A stretch of DNA of 64,000 nucleotides. Source: Isoetes taiwanensis (lineage: Eukaryota > Streptophyta > Lycopodiopsida > Isoetales > Isoetaceae). The notes below the pieces were generated by a model. That model was not told the origin of the DNA. It made no database searches and saw only the letters and a list, made by a program, of their open reading frames with translations. The stretch is from the NCBI GenBank assembly GCA_021234155.1, contig JAJEKV010000009.1, forward strand, positions 8,626,546 through 8,690,545, written 5' to 3'. Each line of letters opens with the position of its first letter. Positions within the stretch are counted from its first letter, which is position 1. The translations under genes and the position numbers were made by a program. This document shows positions 34,168 through 45,003 of this stretch, in pieces.

Positions 34168-36883
34168 ATCATCTTCTTTTTTCATGGTCAAACTTGTGCA
34201 TGGTCAAGCTTGCTTTCATATATTCCAAAAAGCCTGTTGGGAAGAAGCTCACTTCAAAAAGCATACGAAGGATAAGAAAAAAAATTCACAAATGAAACAT
34301 AACTTTCTCTTGCTTCTTGGTTTGGGCATAATTAATAGATAAAGATACATGTCTATAAACCTGCATATTTTGCATATTTTCCATTCTGCTCACTGTATTT
34401 GAGAAAGTAAAAAATGATACACTGTTTTCTTATCTTTCCATCAAACCCTACAAAGTGAACATGAGATGAGCTGCACATATTACCTGTTGCTTCGTTTGAC
34501 TTGATTATTTGGCTCTCTCATGCCGCTACCAGACTACCAGAACATGTTAGTCCCCACACTAATGCATAATCTGAAGACACACTAATAATGAATCTCTAGT
34601 GCTAACTTATTGCATTCAAGCTCAACAAATCCTGCAAGCATTGCAGTTCATGTCAAAGGCACATCATATCCAAATAGATCTTGTGCTTCTATAATTGAGT
34701 AGATTAGACTAAATTAGACTCTCAAAGATATTGACAGACAGCATTTACTTTCTTCTTCAATGATTCTAAGATAGAAGACTTCTTGAGTCCTTATGTTTTG
34801 AAGCAACCCATTAGCATGCATTGATCTCCTTCGCAAAAGCCAGCTGGAAAAGCCTTTCATCCTGGAGTAGTAAAACATGTGCGTTAAAAGAATGCTTACT
34901 AATCTCGTATGCTCAAAAGCTAAGAGGAAATTTAGAAATTTCTTACAATGACATACTCAGAAGAGTGATTGTTTCCAAGCTCAAAACTGATCAGAGTCAA
35001 TCTTCATAAGGGTCAATCTTCAGAGTCAACTTTCTATGTTGCTCCTTACAAATTTAGCTCATTGTTATCAGATCACAGTGACTTTCATCTTTTACTGCGA
35101 CAGAATTTGCTAGAAATTGTGCGGACTGAATCTTTCCCGCAATTTGCAACGAATTTCAAAGCTGACATCATCACACCTGCATTGGCAGAAGGCATTTTAA
35201 TATCACATTAGCACCGTCTAAATTATAGTAAAATACTTCTTTAACCTTTGTTGCAATCCCATAATTGAGGAGCTAAAGCATTTTCAAAATCCATGAACTG
35301 GGATGCCTTAAACCAAAATTCATACAATTGCAAAAGGAATTTACTTGTTTTAAGTCAAGATGAATACTACTTAGGGCTAAATTAAAAAGCAAACTATGCA
35401 TCTTACTTGATGGCGAAGCCTTTTAGCAAAGAATTGTGCAAGATTAGTCATAATAGATAAATCATAGTTAGAAATATGGTCTCCTGTAGAGCACATTTAC
35501 CATTGACTTAAGGCCAACCTGGGATTGTTTCATCTCTGGAAACATTACCAGAGGAAACCTGTTTGACTGCTGTAAACAATTCAATGCATGCATACTCGCC
35601 TTCAGAATAGATTTTTTATCAGAAGAAACTGCAAAAATGATTGCAAGGCTAATCTGGAGAGCTCTATATCCGGTTCTGCTTGAAAATCTGACTTCAGTTA
35701 AGCCTTCTTGAATGATGGTATATTCTCGCTTTTGGTTCAAATCCTTAGTTTCGAAACCCTACTGGAAAAAACAGAAAGGAGTTTTGGCGATTCTTGACTC
35801 CAGTTCAAAGCCCCTACGATCAGAGGAAGCCTGTTTGATTGCCGTAAAATGTATCAACATGCATATCCAAATTTCTACTTGCCTTCAAAATAGATTTTTT
35901 ATCAAAAGAAAGCGCAAAAATTATTGCAAAACTAACCTAGAGAGCTTTATGTCTGGTTTCAATTGAAAATCCGACTTCAGTTAAGCCTTCTTGAATGAAG
36001 GCGTATTCGTCCTTTTGGTTCAAATCCTTAGTTTCGAGACCCTACTGGAAAAATAAAAAGGAGCTTTGGCAATTTTTAACTCCAGTTCGAAGCCCCTATA
36101 ATTTCATTTTCGGAGACATTATCTTTTTTTGCAGAGGCTCGGGATGAAGCATCCCCTCTCTGATGGCAACAACCAATTTCCAGAGCTGCGAGCAAGTGGT
36201 CATCAATGTAAGTCTGCCAAGATACAACTGTATATGCCAGAAGAGATAGGGCAAGGCCAAGATCTGGATATTGTGCCTAGCTCATAACATCCTGTAGAAT
36301 CCACCTTAGTGCAGACCCCGTGCAACATAAACACTGTGAGCAATGATTCATCGACCATGCCAAATGCTGTGAGGCATAAATCCGCAGCATCCAGCCTTAT
36401 AAGCATCCAGCCCATGCTGGTGACGTAGAAATCCTTGGCCATAGCAACCAAGAAAATACTTGCTGCAGAGCCTTAAGTTGCCAGCAAATCTTGTATTGCC
36501 CTAAATCTGATGGAGACATCTTGCAAGAGCCTGCACAAAAGATAACATAAGAAAAAAGATATTAAAATCGATTCTCAAGGACATCAGATGCAAGAACGAC
36601 CTTTACTTCTTCAGCTTCATGTCGGTTCAATTGGTGATGGATCAATTGGACGTAGTGCAATGGAAGAAGGTGAAGCCGAAAGCAGAGGAGGAAAGAAAAT
36701 TGCAACGAAAACAAAAAGAACCCTAGATAAGAAAACCCTAGAGATGAAAGATCTCGACCTTTAGATTAGGTTCGGAAGATTTGAGCCGTCCAAATTAGGG
36801 CGTGATCCATTACATAACATTATAATATAAGATATAGACTAAGGGTTAAGGCTAGGGTTTCCCATTATCCCTTTGAGCATGTG
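34168..36883 (-). other. Possible gene-fragment region, unresolved
   Basis: Several minus-strand frames have splice-like borders: the duplicated block above, and 36451-36203 (MAKDFYVTSMGWMLIRLDAA...). They could be exons of a gene carried by the minus-strand Helitron ending at 33197, but no family could be named. The right edge (about 36650-36883) belongs to the distal part of the chromovirus LTR, split by the element starting at 36884; the LTR's outer border could not be fixed. Confidence 0.35.
35551..36101 (-). repeat. Tandem duplication with an exon-like block
   Basis: About 275 bp are repeated, at 35551-35822 and 35823-36101, about 85 percent identical (ttcagttaagccttcttgaa, tggttcaaatccttagtttc, ccagttcnaagcccctanna). 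On the minus strand copy 1 encodes IQEGLTEVRFSSRTGYRALQ then SLAIIFAVSSDKKSILK; copy 2 encodes IQEGLTEVGFSIET with a stop later. I do not recognise the protein. Confidence 0.7.
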
Positions 36884-37240
36884 TGTTAGAGCCTGGACTC
36901 TAACCTTGCAAGAAGGATGAAAAACCCCAACAACCCAAGCTCAATCTATCAAAACAAGGCAATGCACAAGACAAAGAATCATCATCTCCATAGCTAGATC
37001 AATGAAAACACTCTCTCCCAATACACCGTCCCTCCGTTCTTCTCTCTCTGCTCAGATAATACTCCTCCTAATGCCCACAATGCATACGTGCAAATATCCT
37101 GCACGCGTGCATGCGCATACATCACTCCATATACGGTATACTATCTTCTATACCACCTCAATAGTGGTGAATGTGGTTAGTGGTGACAAGTGTGGTGAGT
37201 GGTGTGGTGAGTGGTGTGGTGAGTGGTGACGACCCCAACA
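36884..37240 (-). repeat. 3' LTR of the non-autonomous element
   Basis: TG..CA-bounded LTR, offset exactly 3901 bp from its partner. It contains one more copy of the gtggtgtggtga unit (37195-37230) than the other LTR. Confidence 0.95.
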
Positions 37241-37726
37241 GTGGCGACCACAGTGGGAAAATGTGCCACTCCGTGGCGGAGAACCCACAACAAAACAAAC
37301 TCATACGGTCCTTGGGACATGTCCCCAAATGACCCATTTACACCCTCCTCAAATCCAAATGACTAATACAAACAAACTGGTCCAAAAATACAGTGACGAA
37401 ACAGAGCCTTTGTAACTGTGGCAAACTTTGAAAGCTGATATCTTGAGTTCCAGAACTCTGTTTGACCTGCACCATAGCTCTTTGGATTCGTATCGCCGAA
37501 ACGCATCTTTTGATGTAGGATAGATGAAGTATTATTGATCTGTCACCATCTGTTTTTACAGAAAAACGACCTGCCGTAACCCAAAAGTTCTCCACAAATT
37601 CTCTGTAATTGGAGTCCGTCAATAAGTGTCAAATCTGAATCCCTTAGAACATCATTTTTCTTTCAAAATAAGGCCTGAAATCCTTTCCATGCCTGGATTT
37701 AAAGAACAATTCTCCTTCTAGAGTCA

Positions 37727-40438
37727 TCACCCGACTCCAACCCTATGAAGCAAACATCTTCCAAATAGGAGAATGCAGATAACATGTAACAATAACAAAA
37801 AGTGTGGCCAAAGAACAAACCACGCTCCAACAACCTGCTCAAATATTACTGCAGTAGCATACCAATGTGGCAAATCTGATGTAATGTAATAGAACTTGCT
37901 AAAATGAGATATTCCAGCTAACTTGTTAGTCTCAAATGGTGCAAACAAACCTTTAGGAGCATCTTTGGCTGCTGCACATTGAGATAAAGTGCTGCTCATG
38001 TCCAATTTCCCATCCGTTATCACATAGTCATGCTCACGTTTACTCATCTCTTCCACACTTCCATGCTCAAACATGAAAGGAACTAGTTTTCCTTGATTCT
38101 CTGACTTCTTCAGACTGCTACAATGCTGAAACATAGGTCTAACCCATTCTAGGTACACTTCATTCATCAACGCATCAAAATTTTGCAATTCCAGCTCACG
38201 GTTTAGTGCCAAACCATCAAAGCAAGTAAATTTCTCCATTTGAGGCATGTAAAGGTCTTGCTCAGCTGATATACATGTCTCAAATCTGAAAGTCTCATAA
38301 AGAGGACTGTTGTCATTACTGTCACTAAATTCATAAGCATGTAACATATATCCAGAGTGGTCAAATGCTAAAATATCAATGCTTTCCATCTCTAGCTCAC
38401 ATAAAAATGGTTCATCATCATCCAAAAATGTTTCATATGTATGAAAAGTCTCAGCCTCAGGGCTGCTCAAGCATCCACCACTTTCTTTCTCATGACAATG
38501 CTCAAACTTATCATTTTCACATAAAAGAACATGCTCATACTCTTCAACCATGTGAGATGTGATTAGATTTACCTGATTTCTATTTGTCCCATCCATGCTT
38601 GATTTCAGAGGATGATCTATATTCAGTCCGCTGCCCGTATCTATGTTTGCTCCTTTGACTAAATTTCCGTTCATACTCACATCGCAAAGAAATAGCCCTG
38701 GATCCTTGGATTGCCGGGCTGGTGGCTCCATTCTCCTCTTGTCGGTATCATTTGATATGATTTGTTGGACTGAAATTTCTGATTTTGTTCTTCCCCCTAA
38801 CTCTTGCAACAAATTTGGAGAATAATGCATCAATTGCTCAAGAGTAAGTGTAACTTTAGTGGCCAAAACTTGGCTGATCACATCATCTTCATTTTGAATT
38901 TCCTCATCCACCATAGGAGGCATCACTATGGGCTGATTTTCTTCTATAGACTGAAACTGTTCCGTGGGCAGCACATTGAATTGCACCTTCTTAGGTGTTG
39001 ACACCTTCAAAGCTTGTTCCTTCAAAGCCTTTGGAAAAGAGGTCTTAGTCTTCTCCGCAATTGGCACTACTCTTGGTTCTTGAACCACCTTTTGTGATCT
39101 TGTAACTGCATTTACTTCTCCAATCTCTTCTTCTTGCTGAAATGGGTCATGCTCCACCTCAACAAATCCACAATTTACTACTGATTTTGCCTTCTCTTGC
39201 TTCTTAAGCTCCTCAATAAGAGCCTTAACTTGAGGATTATTAATGTACTTTGAATCTTGAATGCGAACATCATTATTAGGAAGAGGTACTGATTCAAACA
39301 CTTGCTGCTTTGGTGGATACTTGTTGGTTGCCCATTCTGGTTTCCCATGGATTTTCCAACAAGTAGTCTCATCATGCTTGAATTTATCACATAACTTGCA
39401 ATACAAATGAGCCTTACTTGGATACCATCCCTGTTTTGGCTGCACCATTGATGTGGAACCCATTGGAACTTGTTGGGCAATTGGAGCTTGTGGCATCATT
39501 GGAACTTGTGGTATGATAGGTGCTGCTTGCATTGGTTGAATAGGAATAGATGGTGCTTGTTGCATAACAGCAAATACCGGATTGGCCCTCTCAAAGAATC
39601 TCTTCTCCCTACATTCTTGATCATTATGGCCCTTTATTTGGCATCTTGAGCAGAATTTCAGCAATCTACATGTAGTATCAGAATGTCCAATAGACCCACA
39701 ATACTCACAAGTAATAAACTGAACCTCCCTTGGCTTCTCACCAATTGTAAGCTTAGAAATCTTGGCTGCAATATCCTCTGTTTTATGCTCTGGAGCAGCA
39801 ACTTCATGAATGTATCCGAGCTTATCTTCAGCCTTGAGAGCATACTTTTGTGCTTCTAACAATGTTGTAGGCTGTTTAGCCTTCACCTTATGAGCAATAG
39901 CTCGTTTCAGCCCCTTCACATACCATTGGATATCCATTTCATCATTCCTTGCAATCTTCCAATGAACCACGGCTTTGAGAACCGCAATGTACCTCTGATT
40001 ATACTCTCTAATTGATTCATCTTCCTTTTGTGTGAAATTTGTCCACCTTTCCATAGTCTTATCCTTACCATGGACTTCTTGATAATTAGCAATGAATGCT
40101 TCCTTTAATTCCTGATATGTCATGGTATCTGGCTGAGTTTGTGCCCATTCCTCCACTGAATCTTGCAAAGAACTATGAAACCAAAGCAAGTAATCAGCAG
40201 CCGGTAACTTACATTGCTGGCAATACCTCTCAAACTTCACAATATGCTTCAAAGGATCCCGATCCACCAGATCATCAAACTTTGGAATCCCCATTGTCTG
40301 TAAACCCCATACCACAGGTGGTAAAACAGCCATCTCTGCCTCTTCTTGGGTTTCTTGAAATTGGAAAAACGAAATTGAATCTCCCTTCAATTTGAAAAAC
40401 GAAATTGGATTACCTTCTAAATCAGTAAATGGAATCAA
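37727..40438 (-). CDS. Gag-protease-like protein of the LTR element, 903 codons
   Basis: One unbroken frame. The N-terminus has a short doubled peptide (NPISFFKLKG / DSISFFQFQE). Residues about 35-235 form a retrotransposon Gag region (WFHSSLQDSVEEWAQ, YQELKEAFIANY, ESIREYNQRY). Three zinc knuckles of C-x2-C-x4-H-x4-C follow: CEYCGSIGHSDTTC, CSRCQIKGHNDQEC and CKLCDKFKHDETTC. Near residues 585-610 LFLCDVSMNGN and GANIDTGSGLNI match the start of a retropepsin with its DTGS site, but the rest of the protease is missing. About 290 acidic, unrecognised residues follow, ending in a hydrophobic stretch (AWFVLWPHFLLLLHVICILL) that could be a membrane segment or read-through of 3' untranslated sequence. 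Role: particle assembly and RNA packaging; polymerase from elsewhere. First ATG at 40438 is used; an upstream in-frame extension is unlikely. Confidence 0.85.
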   Translation of the reverse strand: MIPFTDLEGNPISFFKLKGDSISFFQFQETQEEAEMAVLPPVVWGLQTMGIPKFDDLVDRDPLKHIVKFERYCQQCKLPAADYLLWFHSSLQDSVEEWAQTQPDTMTYQELKEAFIANYQEVHGKDKTMERWTNFTQKEDESIREYNQRYIAVLKAVVHWKIARNDEMDIQWYVKGLKRAIAHKVKAKQPTTLLEAQKYALKAEDKLGYIHEVAAPEHKTEDIAAKISKLTIGEKPREVQFITCEYCGSIGHSDTTCRLLKFCSRCQIKGHNDQECREKRFFERANPVFAVMQQAPSIPIQPMQAAPIIPQVPMMPQAPIAQQVPMGSTSMVQPKQGWYPSKAHLYCKLCDKFKHDETTCWKIHGKPEWATNKYPPKQQVFESVPLPNNDVRIQDSKYINNPQVKALIEELKKQEKAKSVVNCGFVEVEHDPFQQEEEIGEVNAVTRSQKVVQEPRVVPIAEKTKTSFPKALKEQALKVSTPKKVQFNVLPTEQFQSIEENQPIVMPPMVDEEIQNEDDVISQVLATKVTLTLEQLMHYSPNLLQELGGRTKSEISVQQIISNDTDKRRMEPPARQSKDPGLFLCDVSMNGNLVKGANIDTGSGLNIDHPLKSSMDGTNRNQVNLITSHMVEEYEHVLLCENDKFEHCHEKESGGCLSSPEAETFHTYETFLDDDEPFLCELEMESIDILAFDHSGYMLHAYEFSDSNDNSPLYETFRFETCISAEQDLYMPQMEKFTCFDGLALNRELELQNFDALMNEVYLEWVRPMFQHCSSLKKSENQGKLVPFMFEHGSVEEMSKREHDYVITDGKLDMSSTLSQCAAAKDAPKGLFAPFETNKLAGISHFSKFYYITSDLPHWYATAVIFEQVVGAWFVLWPHFLLLLHVICILLFGRCLLHRVGVG

Positions 40439-40784
40439 AACCTCCTGGATCTAAGAATTAGACCCCAGATCTGCTCCCAAATCTGAAAACGAAATTGAAT
40501 CTTGATGCAATTTTGAGCCCAAAGATTGACTCACCGGTCCCCTTCTTGTTACGATAGAGCTTAGTGGGATCTCCTTCTTACTTCTCTTGGGCATAAAACT
40601 ATGCTCCCCTTGTCAAATTTTACTCCACAATTCAATTACGGCAAAATCCCCTTCACACAAGAAATTGCTCCTTTCACAATGGTGCCGTTCTTTACCGACG
40701 ATCCCCAATACCAATGGTAACAACTCCTTTTTCAATGGAAATTCTTGCCGATCAATGGTCTGTCGAGCACCGTGGTCGCCAAAT

Positions 40785-41129
40785 TGTTAGAGCCTGGACT
40801 CTAACCTTGCAAGAAGGATGAAAAACCCCAACAACCCAAGCTCAATCTATCAAAACAAGGCAATGCACAAGACAAAGAATCATCATCTCCATAGCTAGAT
40901 CAATGAAAACACTCTCTCCCAATACACCGTCCCTCCGTTCTTCTCTCTCTGCTCAGATAATACTCCTCCTAATGCCCACAATGCATACGTGCAAATATCC
41001 TGCACGCGTGCATGCGCATACATCACTCCATATACGGTATACTATCTTCTATACCACCTCAATAGTGGTGAATGTGGTTAGTGGTGACAAGTGTGGTGAG
41101 TGGTGTGGTGAGTGGTGACGACCCCAACA
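40785..41129 (-). repeat. 5' LTR of the non-autonomous element
   Basis: Partner of 36884-37240, bounded TG..CA, followed on the right by the target duplication ATGTG. Promoter for the minus-strand transcript should lie here. Confidence 0.95.
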
Positions 41130-41373
41130 ATGTGGGATAAATGGTGTGGCCCACTTGCCTTTATTAACTAAGTGGCATAAAGTGTACACATGGATAAATG
41201 TGTACACATGAATAAATGTGCACATGAATAAATATATACACCTTGCAAGTTGCCCCCTAGGGTGCTACTTGCTTGGCTACACGTCGGCGTACACGTCAAT
41301 CGGGATGGCGTGTACGCGTGACGAGGCAGTACAGTATACGTCTTGTGACCGTATACTGTACTGGAACGTCACA
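41130..41373 (-). repeat. Proximal part of the chromovirus 3' LTR
   Basis: On the minus strand the LTR starts TGTGACGTTCCAG at 41373, right after the polypurine tract. It is interrupted at 41129 by the 4.25-kb element and continues left of 36883. It contains gtacacatgnataaatgt repeats at about 41190-41235 and an inverted pair (acagtatacg / cgtatactgt) at about 41330-41360. Confidence 0.65.
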
Positions 41374-41386
41374 TTCTCCCCATCTT
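41374..41386 (-). other. Polypurine tract of the chromovirus
   Basis: AAGATGGGGAGAA on the minus strand, directly before the TG of the LTR. It is the usual plus-strand primer site. Confidence 0.7.
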
Positions 41387-41454
41387 GAAATAATGCTGTC
41401 CGCAGCATCGTGGGTCTCCCCACCTTGGGATCTTCTTGTCCTGCAACCAACTTG

Positions 41455-42350
41455 ATGTATACACTTTATTACTATTATACTTACACAATTATTAAGATTA
41501 CTCTAAGGTAATATTTTTAAAACATTATTACGACATTACATTATCCAATAACTTATCAATTCATAACTCCCTTAAAGTAGGGTACTCATTTAGCCTCACT
41601 TAACACAACATTTAAGTTTATCAAAATTTAACAATTCCATATACAATTATCCTTCGAAGTACTCTTCATTCCTTGCAACACATTCCAACAAAATTTGAGT
41701 TGCAAGTCTTCGTAGCTCGACCTCCTTGCTCTCCGGAGCGCTCTATTGGCCTGCAGGTCGACACTACATTAGTACCATTTTAATTATTAATAGAATTATG
41801 GTTATAAGGTAACCACCCATCTAATTAACTAAATGGATGCATGACTAATCTCCCGTCGTAGGAAGAGGATGCTTCTTCCATCGTGGCCGTGGAGACAGCG
41901 CCCTATAATGCCTATACCACGCACTCGATCATGGCCTGTGAGGGTTTAAGCATAAGGGTCGTTTAAGACGATCCTATCATAGCCCATGATTGGGTGCTAC
42001 CTTATGCATGACCTCCTTGATCATGCATAATCCAGTGCATCATGGCCCAAAGGGTTTAAGCTAGAGAACATCCCTGATGATCTCATCCTCGCCCATGTTC
42101 ACTTCTACCTTCACTCGCATGTCCATAGGGGCGCATGTCCTTCCCCTATGGACATGCTTACATTATGGTGCAACATTGCTCATGTTCACCATTTGCCTAA
42201 CTAATTCAAGCAAAACCGTGGTCATGCCTACAATGACATTACACCACGTCCTAGGGATCACCGTAATGGTCCCATCATCGGTAACAACGCATGCAACCCA
42301 TACCTAGCATAGGCTGCATGCGTAGATTAATCTTAACTACACATGAAATT
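41455..42350. other. Unexplained 0.9-kb segment between chromodomain and LTR
   Basis: Chromoviruses normally have only a short stretch between the chromodomain and the polypurine tract. Here about 0.9 kb of non-coding sequence intervenes, with recurring gatcatg, catggccca and gggtttaag words. It is probably an insertion, but no inverted ends or target duplication could be fixed. Confidence 0.4.
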
Positions 42351-42371
42351 AATCTAAACACAAATCGACAT

Positions 42372-43885
42372 GCCTGAGCCGATTTCTTCGGAGATGACCT
42401 TGCCGTCTCATTGCTCCATAAATTGTACCCATGTTGCGTCTTCCACCGGCAAGTGTTTCTACTTGACCAAATATTGGAGAAACTCTGATCTCCTTGTTTT
42501 CTTGAAGGCTTTATCAAGAATCAATTCTGGAACTGCTCGTCTGTCATTTCCAACAACGTTGGCGTCTCCAAGACTTCTTCTGGATTTGGAGTATGCTTCT
42601 TCAACAAACTCACGTGGAAGACTTTATGAATTTTCAGGTGTGCTGGCAGCTCTAACTTGTAGGATTGGTTACCTACTCTCTTGGCTATTCTGAAAGGTCC
42701 AGCCCACCTTGGAGCAAGCTTCTTACAATTTCTGATGCAGAGCTTCGCCTGCTTCACTTTGATCTTGAGCCAGACGTTGTCGCCAACCTGGAACTCTCTG
42801 ACTGTTCGGTGCTTGTCAGCGACGCTCTTTTGTCGACTCCTTGCTGCAAGAAGATATCCTCGGACCTCTTCTACCAGTTACTGCATGTCGGCCAACATTT
42901 GCTGTGAAATCTCTACTTTTGACACAGGATTGTGCCGTGTCTGGAGTTAGACATTGGTAGCCGTAGTTGATCATGAACGGCGACATCTGGGATGATTCCT
43001 GCTTGGTGCTATTATAAGCGAACTCAACCAAGTGAATATAATCTTCCCACTTATTCTGCTTGTTCCAGACATAGTTTCGTAGCATATCTTCCAAAATTCT
43101 GTTGGTCCGTTCTGTTTGCCTATCCGTCTGAGGATGATAGGCCGTGCTCATGGACAGCTTCGTCTGGATCGTCGCAAAAAGATCCTGCCAAAAGGCACTC
43201 ATGAACTTCGGGTCTCTGTTGGAGATGATCTCTCTCGGCATACCATAGAGCCTGAAGATTTCCTTGGTGAAGAGATTCGCTGTACCCAAGGCTGTGTCTG
43301 TGGTCCTGCAAGGCACAAAGTGTGCCATCTTTGACAGCTTATTGACCACAACCATCAGGGCATCTTTTCCTCTTACTGTCCTCGGGAGCCCTGTTATGAA
43401 GTCCATATTGATGACTTCCCACTTAGCGTTCGGCACTGCTAATGGTTCTAGTGCCCCTGGAATTCGAAGCTGCTCTGCCTTCGTCTGCTGACACAGCTGG
43501 CACTCTTTGATGTAGCGAGCTATTTGCTTCTTCATCCCTGGCCAATAATAACTGCTGCGCACTTTGAAATATGTCTTCATAAATCCTGTGTGGCCAGCTA
43601 TTGGACTGTTATGGGTATCGTGGAGAATCAACTTCCTCACCCCTGATGATTCAGGCACACACAACTTGTTCTTATGGTATAAAAGGTTACCTTCCTTCTT
43701 AAAATTTTTGAAGGTCTCCCTCTCTTTATCTGTTCTTGCCTCCTTGCACACGCTTGCGTACACTTCCTTGAAGTCTGCATCTGTCGGCAAAATTTCTTCG
43801 ATCTTCTTTCCGAAGTCACTGGTGAGCGTCGAAATTGCATTGCAGTGCACTCTTGTTGTCAGAGGATGCCTTGAAAGCCATCTGC
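42372..43885 (-). pseudogene. Chromovirus integrase and chromodomain
   Basis: Ty3/gypsy integrase on the minus strand. The zinc-binding part shows HDTHNSPIAGHTGF and CQLCQQTK (H-H-C-C). The core has NMDFITGLPRT (first catalytic Asp), IISNRDPKF where the family has SDRD, so the second catalytic Asp is Asn, and PQTDRQTERTNR (Glu kept, Gly to Arg). The C-terminal frame (42757-42521) has APRWAGPFRI and KVFHVSLLKK. A chromodomain follows in another frame (about 42530-42372): FLQYLVK-stop-KHLPVEDATW, the stop replacing Trp. Frame changes near 42820 and 42525 also break it. Normal role: insertion of the cDNA, steered by chromatin binding of the chromodomain. Confidence 0.9.
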
Positions 43886-44700
43886 TACCATGTTGAGCTT
43901 CCCCGGCTTATAGACTATATCAAACTCATATTCTTCGAGGAACTCCATCCACCTTCGCTGCCTCAGGTTGAGGTGTGGTTGCGTGAACACGTATTGGAGG
44001 CTCTGATGATCCGTGTCCAACTCATTAGGGTTTTTTTTAGATTAAAAAAGGGCCTTCAAAACATGCCAACTAAGCCAAATGAAGATAAATGAACTACCAA
44101 TCAGAAATCAGAGCCTGACGGGTCCAGTCAGCAAAACTGTTATAACTAACTCACTGAATCACATTCTCTAGCATAACTATTGATAGAAAAGTCCAAATGA
44201 GCTTTCGTTTAGTGCAATAGATAGATCTTGTTGAGATCTTTCCAACCTTAGTGCTTTGCACATATTTTAATCACTTATGATTGTCAAAACTCTAAAAAAT
44301 GTGGTTTTTACCATTTTTTACTATCCTATGGGGCTAAAAAATATGCAAACCACCCAAGGTTGGAAAGATCTCAATGAGATCTACCTATTGCACCAAACAA
44401 GAGCTCATTTGGACTTTTCTATCAACACTTATGCTAGAAAATGTGATCCAGTGAGTTAACTGTTTTGCTGACTGGATTACCAATTCTGTTTTCTGATTGG
44501 TAGTTCATGTAGCTTAGTCAGCAGTTCTTAGAAGGCCCTTTTATGATCTCAAAAAATCCCTAATGGGAACTTCCTTCCCAATAGGTAGTGCCTCCAAATT
44601 CTTAGTGCTCTGACAACTGCAAGCAACTCTTGATCATGAGTCGGGTAGCGCGTTTCGGCGTCGTTCATCCGAGAGTCATAAGCTACTACTCGGCATATGC
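43860..44700 (-). pseudogene. Chromovirus RNase H, split by a MITE
   Basis: The upstream half (44700-44578) encodes VVAYDSRMNDAETRYPTHDQ and ELLAVVRALRIWRHYLLGRK. The downstream half (44022-43880) encodes [40 protein letters not shown] and ADG. A foldback element of about 540 bp separates them, between codons for KFP and the DTDH motif. A one-base loss near 43888 then shifts the frame into the integrase. Confidence 0.85.
44024..44565. mobile_element. Foldback MITE inside RNase H
   Basis: Ends read ATTAGGGTTTTTTTTAGAT and, inverted, ATTAGGGATTTTTTGAGAT; both continue to AAAAGGGCC or close to it. The inverted repeat runs through almost the whole element (for example ttggacttttctatca near 44410 against its reverse complement near 44195), so it would fold into one long hairpin. 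TTA/TAA next to GGG at the ends is compatible with a Tourist/PIF-Harbinger-type MITE. No coding. Confidence 0.75.
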
Positions 44701-44704
44701 ATGC

Positions 44705-44997
44705 TACACCCTGCCATTTTTGGAACCTGCCAAAGTACCTGCACTAGGTACTTTTGGATTGGGTACTATTTTCTTATCCTTTTTGTCAAAACTAATTCAA
44801 AAGTTCAATATAAAATGTCAAAAGCATATCAATGTTCAAGGTTAAGATAGAGATAATACTATTGGAGGCCAAAATGAATGCATTCAATTTAACATTTGTA
44901 GTTATTGAGATATTATAAAAGTACCCAGTACCCAGTGTTGGGTACTTTTTTAGGTAGTTTTATGGTTCCTAAATGGTACTTTTTTTGATACAGTGTA
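44705..44997. mobile_element. Small TIR element, 293 bp, in RNase H
   Basis: Begins TACACCCTGCC and ends GATACAGTGTA (inverted: TACACTGTATC). Flanked by GCATGC on both sides (44699-44704 and 44998-45003). Subterminal parts carry inverted aaagtacc / ggtacttt words. Its removal rejoins the RT/RNase H coding region. Superfamily not certain. Confidence 0.65.
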
Positions 44998-45003
44998 GCA
45001 TGC

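Larger units (their letters stand above)
36884..41129 (-). mobile_element. Complete non-autonomous LTR retrotransposon, 4.25 kb
   Basis: Two LTRs in direct orientation (36884-37240, 357 bp; 40785-41129, 345 bp) begin TGTTAGAGCC and end CCCCAACA. They look nearly identical apart from a 12-bp gtggtgtggtga repeat-unit difference. A perfect 5-bp target duplication ATGTG flanks the element (36879-36883 and 41130-41134). The single gene is on the minus strand, so the right LTR is the 5' one; next to it TGGCGACCACGGTGC is a possible primer-binding site. A clear polypurine tract was not seen. There is no RT, RNase H or integrase: it must be moved in trans. It sits inside the 3' LTR of the chromovirus. 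Confidence 0.9.

Noticed and set aside
37727-38560. Envelope-like glycoprotein at the end of the LTR element's protein
   Set aside because: Only one hydrophobic stretch at the extreme C-terminus; no signal peptide, cleavage site or cysteine pattern; it remains an unknown extension.
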